A DNA stretch of 42,976 nt from a virus, in the IMG/VR virus record IMGVR_UViG_3300036768_000242, positions 1 to 42,976 of that record; one strand, written 5' to 3'. Below the pieces are notes generated by a model that did no database searches, was not told where the DNA came from, and was given only the letters and a program-made list of their open reading frames with translations. This document shows, one piece after another, positions 39,286 through 42,976 of the stretch. Each line of letters opens with the position of its first letter. Positions within the stretch are counted from its first letter, which is position 1. The position numbers and the translations under genes are program-made.

Positions 39286-39449
39286 GCAACCGACTGAAGC
39301 GACTCGTCTACCACGGCCCCAGTGAAACCGAGGCCGCCCTGGCCGCCGCGATGGCCCACCACCCCGCCACCATCGGGCGCACCCTCGACCGCGATCAGCG
39401 CGGGGTAGCGCCGGTAGTTGACCTGTTCACCAGGCGGGTGATCGGGTGA
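39282..39449 (+). CDS. Small hypothetical protein
   Basis: 55 aa; ATG 39282 overlaps the previous stop, TGA 39447-39449 overlaps the next start. Helical centre (SETEAALAAAMAHHPATIGR) and a basic end. Real by coupling; unknown role. Confidence 0.55.
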   Translation: MSNRLKRLVYHGPSETEAALAAAMAHHPATIGRTLDRDQRGVAPVVDLFTRRVIG

Positions 39450-39529
39450 GCGCCCTCATGCACTACGCCGATCGGCCCGTCACCCTCGCCGTGACACTTC
39501 CGGCACTACCGGCGGGGGTGGGCGCATGA
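39446..39529 (+). CDS. 27-residue peptide
   Basis: GTG 39446 to TGA 39529, overlapping neighbours on both sides (GTGA and ATGA). Mainly hydrophobic with no clear domain (ADRPVTLAVTLPALPAGVG). It may exist only to couple translation between the flanking genes. Confidence 0.4.
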   Translation: MSALMHYADRPVTLAVTLPALPAGVGA

Positions 39530-39795
39530 ACACCGCACTCGACCTGAACCCAGACAGCGACCTCGACCGCGTAGCCGAAATCGCCTACGGCATCGCCGAA
39601 CGCATCCGCGACGAAGACCCCCGCCGCCTCTACAACGAGCTCGTCAACCTCTGCCACCGGCACCCCGCGAAAGCCGCCCAGATTGTCATGGCGTTCGCCG
39701 CGTGGTTCGACCCCGACGAGCACACCGAAGTGCTGTGGGCGCGGGTGCGGGGCATTGCGGCTGCGCGCACTGCGGCGATGAGGGTGGCGAGCTGA
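39526..39795 (+). CDS. Hypothetical protein
   Basis: 89 aa, ATG 39526. All-helical (DSDLDRVAEIAYGIAERIRD; RRLYNELVNLCHRHPAKAAQ; QIVMAFAAWFDPDEHTEVLW). Last small protein before the recombination pair; function unknown. Confidence 0.62.
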   Translation: MNTALDLNPDSDLDRVAEIAYGIAERIRDEDPRRLYNELVNLCHRHPAKAAQIVMAFAAWFDPDEHTEVLWARVRGIAAARTAAMRVAS

Positions 39796-39815
39796 CCAAT
39801 GGAAAGGCAAGCAGC

Positions 39816-40640
39816 ATGAGCCAATTCGTCCCACCTATCCGGCGCATCAAGACCGCCAAGGGTCACTATTACAAGGATGGTGCTGGGCACCGAATCCCCG
39901 GGGTGACAACCATTCTCGGCAACGGTGTCCCAAAGCCCGCACTCATCAACTGGGCCGCGAACTCCACCGCCGAAGCCGCGGTCGACCGCTGGGACGAACT
40001 CACCGAACTGGCCCCATCCGCGCGACTCAAGAAACTCCAAGGCGCCCGATACGAAGCCACCGACAAAGCCAAGAAACGCGGCACCGAAGTTCACGGCTAC
40101 GGGGAACGCCTCGTCAAAGGCGAAGCCGTCAAAGGCATCCCGGACGAACTGCGCGGCCACGTCGAGGCATACGTGCGGTTCCTCGACCAGTTCGACGTAG
40201 ACCCCATCCTCGTCGAGGCCACCGTTGTCAGCTACAAGTACGGATACGCCGGCACCCTCGACCTCATCGCCGATCTGAACACTGGGCCTGATGGGGCCGC
40301 CGAGCGGTGGTTATGTGATCTGAAGACCAACGAAAAAGGCATCTTTGCCGAGACGGCGCTACAGCTCGCCGCCTACCGCTTCGCTGAGAAATACCTCGCC
40401 GACGACGGAACCGAGCAGGACATGCTGAGTGTGCAACGCACCGGCGCCATTCTCATCAGCTCCGAATCAGCGCAACTGATTCCGACAACCAGTGGTGTCG
40501 ATCAACTCAAATCCTTTTGGTACGCAGGCCAAGTCGGGGCCTTTGTTGATTCAGGGCGCGACCTCATCGGCGAGGCCATCCAACCCCACAACCCCGACGC
40601 GCCCGTGGCGCGCGTCGTATTCGAGGAGACGAAAGCATGA
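39816..40640 (+). CDS. RecE/RecB-like exonuclease (PD-(D/E)XK family)
   Basis: 274 aa; start at ATG 39816 preceded by GGAAAGG; the open frame before it is rejected. Nuclease motifs: GYAGTLDLIADLN with the first Asp, WLCDLKTNEKG with the D-x-K pair, ALQLAAYRFAE with the Q-x3-Y of RecB/Cas4-type nucleases; an HGYGERL segment lies upstream. Adjacent to RecT with a 4-bp overlap, forming a RecET-like recombination pair that degrades one strand and anneals the rest. Confidence 0.86.
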   Translation: MSQFVPPIRRIKTAKGHYYKDGAGHRIPGVTTILGNGVPKPALINWAANSTAEAAVDRWDELTELAPSARLKKLQGARYEATDKAKKRGTEVHGYGERLVKGEAVKGIPDELRGHVEAYVRFLDQFDVDPILVEATVVSYKYGYAGTLDLIADLNTGPDGAAERWLCDLKTNEKGIFAETALQLAAYRFAEKYLADDGTEQDMLSVQRTGAILISSESAQLIPTTSGVDQLKSFWYAGQVGAFVDSGRDLIGEAIQPHNPDAPVARVVFEETKA

Positions 40641-41638
40641 CCGTGGCACACGTCCGCAACGACAGCATCGAGCGGGCAGCCGACCCGTTCCGGCCGGAGC
40701 TCGCGCGGGTCTCACCGCAACAGCTCAGCGGCTCGGATCAGTTCGACCGCATGGCGCGCTGGCTGGACCTGTTCATGCGCACCGCCGAAGTCTCAAAAGT
40801 GCTGGCGCGCACCGCGTTCGTGCCCGACCCGATGCGAGACAAACCTGAGGACATCGCGGCCTGCATGATGCGCGCGCTCGAACTGGGTATCGACCCGCTC
40901 GACGGGCTCGCCTCGATGTACGTGGTGAAGGGCAAGGTCGGTTTCTCGGCCGAGTTCATGCGCCGCCGCGTCCTCGAAGCCGGTCACGAAATCGTCTTCG
41001 AGGAACAGACCGACGAGCGCTGCAAGGTCCGCGGCCGCCGCGCCGGGTCGTCGGAATGGACCACCGTGGTGTTCACCAAGGCGCAGGCCGAGAAGGCTGG
41101 CGTGCAGAACCTGCAGAAGTTCGCCGCTGACATGCTCGTGGCCCGCGCGTCAAGCCGCCTGTGCCGCCGCGTTTTCCCTGACGTGCTCTCCGGCGCGCAG
41201 ATCATCGAGGACATCGTTGACGGCATCGTGATCGAGGCTGAGCCCGCCGATGGCGGGGGCCAGCCAGCCGCGGGCTCACGCCAAGTGCTGCAACGCAAGC
41301 CGCGCGCCGCACGGAAGACCACTGTCGAGCGGGTAGCGCCGCAGCAGGTCCCGGCGGCGGACCTTGACGAGTTCCCCGCGATCGCCGACCAGTCCGAGCC
41401 CGCGCCCGCCGACGAGGCCCAGGCCGGCCCGCCCGCCGACGTGGAGTACATCTCCGACGCGCAGATGAAGAAACTGCACGTGCTGTTCAACGCCGAAGGC
41501 CTCGACGACCGCGAATCCCGGCTGGCCTGGTGCGCGCAAGCGATCAGCCGTGACATCACCAGCTCGAAGGACCTCACGAAGGCCGAGGCCTCTTCGATCA
41601 TCGACATCCTCGAAAACGCCCAGCAGCAAGGAAACTAA
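40637..41638 (+). CDS. RecT-family ssDNA-annealing protein
   Basis: 333 aa, ATG 40637 (overlaps exonuclease stop). RecT-like core: MARWLDLFMRTAEVSKVLAR, ACMMRALELGIDPLDGLASM, YVVKGKVGFSAEFMRRRVLE, ADMLVARASSRLCRRVFPDV. The last third is a disordered acidic and Pro/Ala-rich linker plus a small helical domain (ISDAQMKKLHVLFNAEGLDD). Anneals complementary strands for phage recombination. Confidence 0.88.
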   Translation: MTVAHVRNDSIERAADPFRPELARVSPQQLSGSDQFDRMARWLDLFMRTAEVSKVLARTAFVPDPMRDKPEDIAACMMRALELGIDPLDGLASMYVVKGKVGFSAEFMRRRVLEAGHEIVFEEQTDERCKVRGRRAGSSEWTTVVFTKAQAEKAGVQNLQKFAADMLVARASSRLCRRVFPDVLSGAQIIEDIVDGIVIEAEPADGGGQPAAGSRQVLQRKPRAARKTTVERVAPQQVPAADLDEFPAIADQSEPAPADEAQAGPPADVEYISDAQMKKLHVLFNAEGLDDRESRLAWCAQAISRDITSSKDLTKAEASSIIDILENAQQQGN

Positions 41639-41643
41639 CCGCC

Positions 41644-42129
41644 ATGACCCTCGTCACCGAGAAGCCCGAAGGCCTCCCCACCGAACCGAACGACCTCGAC
41701 AACATCGACGTGCCAGACGCGCCGCCTGAGCCCGCCAACCTCCTGCTCGGCAACCAGGTGCTGCTCTGTATGGACGCGCCACCCGAACCGGGTCAGTACG
41801 TGAAGCTCGAGGTCACGCTGCGGACAAGGAAGGACGGGCGCGAGCTGCTCGCCGACGGCACCTACGTCCACTTCCGCGCGATGAGCTTCATTTCGGCCAA
41901 GGTCACCGCCGACCCGTTCAAGCCGGTCGATGACACCCCGCCACCACCTGACCCGGAGCAGCCTCAACCTGGCCTGTTCGACCACGGCGGTGACCCCAGC
42001 CCGGAAGCGTCCGGCGCTGACGGCGACGAGGACCAGGACGGCGAAGAACCCCCACCATCGGGGAAGTCCTCAACGACATCGACGAATTCCGCCCCGCATT
42101 CAGCGACGCGAGCAAATAGCCATGCCTAA
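41644..42129 (+). CDS. Hypothetical protein with a disrupted C terminus
   Basis: 161 aa, ATG 41644. A small beta domain (residues 35-95: YVKLEVTLRTRKDGRELLAD, TYVHFRAMSFISAKV) and an acidic/Pro tail. Near the end a C5 run (42049-42053) appears to change frame. In the -1 frame the DNA reads TIGEVLNDIDEFRPAFSDAS and stops at TAG 42117-42119, just 2 nt before the repeat-gene ATG, while the annotated frame runs 7 nt into that gene with a Ser/Thr-rich tail. Probably one base is missing (or slippage is used). Confidence 0.6.
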   Translation: MTLVTEKPEGLPTEPNDLDNIDVPDAPPEPANLLLGNQVLLCMDAPPEPGQYVKLEVTLRTRKDGRELLADGTYVHFRAMSFISAKVTADPFKPVDDTPPPPDPEQPQPGLFDHGGDPSPEASGADGDEDQDGEEPPPSGKSSTTSTNSAPHSATRANSHA

Positions 42130-42976
42130 ACAAATCACCACCCTCACCCCAGCGCAACACGACCGCATGGCCTCATTCGCCCGCGAGTGGATCGAATACG
42201 GCTGGCGCACAGCACCACTCACCGAAGAGGAGTGGGCCGTCTGGGAAGCCGGCGCACGCAAGTGCTACGAGCACGCCGGCATCCCCTTCCCCTGGCCGGG
42301 TGTCGTTGTTCGTGTTTCTTCGCCGCTCGTCGGGGCGTACGCCGCCCCGATCGCGGGTCACATCCTTGATGAGATCCGGCGAGGCAACGGGGACTCGGTC
42401 GGGGCCTCGGTCTGGGACTCGGTCGGGGACTCGGTCAGGGCCTCGGTCGGGGCCTCGGTCTGGGACTCGGTCAGGGCCTCGGTCAGGGACTCGGTCAGGG
42501 CCTCGGTCAGGGACTCGGTCAGGGACTCGGTCAGGGACTCGGTCAGGGCCTCGGTCAGGGACTCGGTCAGGGACTCGGTCTGGGACTCGGTCAGGGACTC
42601 GGTCGGGGACTCGGTCTGGGACTCGGTCGGGGACTCGGTCGGGGACTCGGTCTGGGACTCGGTCTGGGACTCGGTCGGGGACTCGGTCTGGGACTCGGTC
42701 AGGGACTCGGTCTGGGACTCGGTCAGGGACTCGGTCTGGGACTCGGTCAGGGCCTCGGTCGGGGACTCGGTCAGGGCCTCGGTCTGGGACTCGGTCAGGG
42801 CCTCGGTCAGGGACTCGGTCAGGGCCTCGGTCAGGGACTCGGTCAGGGCCTCGGTCAGGGACTCGGTCAGGGACTCGGTCAGGGACTCGGTCAGGGACTC
42901 GGTCTGGGACTCGGTCAGGGCCTCGGTCAGGGACTCGGTCGGGGACTCGGTCAGGGCCTCGGTCGGGGCCTCGGTC
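42122..42976 (+). CDS. DUF6745-like repeat protein, N-terminal part (continues at base 1)
   Basis: ATG 42122; 285 codons run in frame to the end of the window. N-terminal domain of 89 residues (TLTPAQHDRMASFAREWIEY, WEAGARKCYEHAGIPFPW, SSPLVGAYAAPIAGHILDEI), recalled as the usual beginning of DUF6745 proteins, then 49 copies of [R/G/W][D/A]SV. The array ends on a complete codon and base 1 starts the next unit, so the gene is continuous across the window ends. Total protein length depends on the true repeat number. Immediately downstream of the recombination genes. Confidence 0.8.
   Translation, partial: MPKQITTLTPAQHDRMASFAREWIEYGWRTAPLTEEEWAVWEAGARKCYEHAGIPFPWPGVVVRVSSPLVGAYAAPIAGHILDEIRRGNGDSVGASVWDSVGDSVRASVGASVWDSVRASVRDSVRASVRDSVRDSVRDSVRASVRDSVRDSVWDSVRDSVGDSVWDSVGDSVGDSVWDSVWDSVGDSVWDSVRDSVWDSVRDSVWDSVRASVGDSVRASVWDSVRASVRDSVRASVRDSVRASVRDSVRDSVRDSVRDSVWDSVRASVRDSVGDSVRASVGASV
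42389..42976 (+). repeat. 12-bp coding tandem repeat, right part (49 units)
   Basis: 588 bp of exact 12-mers with the same two variable positions as 1-204; no unit is interrupted or out of phase. The last 14 units (42809-42976) match the first 14 units of the window (1-168) except for one unit (RA at 42917-42928, GD at 109-120). Trp units (TGG) are always followed by GAC and never by GCC. Confidence 0.97.

Noticed and set aside
42389-42976. CRISPR array
   Set aside because: Units are 12 bp, directly abutting and in frame with a gene; there are no spacers.

Overview
This window looks like one complete, or nearly complete, genome of a temperate siphovirus of a Mycobacterium-like actinobacterium. 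The evidence is high G+C, GTG and TTG starts joined by 4-bp stop/start overlaps, a mycobacterial-style lysis cassette, a tape measure protein carrying an Rpf-like cell-wall hydrolase domain, three DUF732-like proteins (a mycobacterial family), and an attP core that copies the 3' half of an actinobacterial tRNA. The two ends of the window lie in the same gene and the same reading frame, inside an array of 12-bp repeats. The first 168 bases repeat the last 168 with two mismatches. The contig is therefore best read as a circular or permuted molecule opened inside that array. The physical left end of the virion genome is more likely near 6.7-6.84 kb, just before the small terminase gene.

Layout. 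42122-42976 plus 1-882 is the split DUF6745-type repeat gene, followed by a small partner gene (916-1323). 1326-6717 holds small zinc-finger, HNH and RuvC-like genes with many 4-bp overlaps, and a promoter with a leader hairpin at 5534-5611. 6843-16413 is the head and connector module: terminases, portal, MuF protein, scaffold, capsid, connectors and tail tube. 16511-28610 is the tail module: frameshifted chaperones, tape measure and minor tail proteins. 28610-32319 covers small tail-end genes and lysis, with a two-domain endolysin and small membrane proteins; I see no lysin B. 32441-33663 is a pair of divergent membrane proteins with DUF732-like ends, in the position where mycobacteriophages often keep prophage-expressed genes. 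33678-36412 is the lysogeny switch: integrase, attP, repressor, Cro and antirepressor. 36409-39795 is a tightly overlapping early operon of small proteins, followed by RecE-like exonuclease and RecT genes (39816-41638) and a gene with a broken 3' end (41644-42129) that leads back to the repeat gene.

How it works together. The switch has the architecture of integration-dependent immunity. The attP core lies inside the 3' part of the repressor gene, so integration into a host tRNA gene would remove an Ala-Ala-ending C-terminal tail and stabilise the repressor. The integrase is short and appears to lack an arm-binding domain. Repressor and Cro are read from divergent promoters, with a likely leaderless repressor mRNA and a palindromic operator candidate between them.

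The most unusual points are: the 12-bp-periodic [R/G/W][D/A]SV array, in which only two nucleotide positions vary; a minor tail gene interrupted by 55 nt containing a perfect 16-bp hairpin; a tape measure gene whose best-placed start codon is ATC; a second 12-bp-periodic tract whose slippage creates a stop codon; and the repressor/attP overlap.
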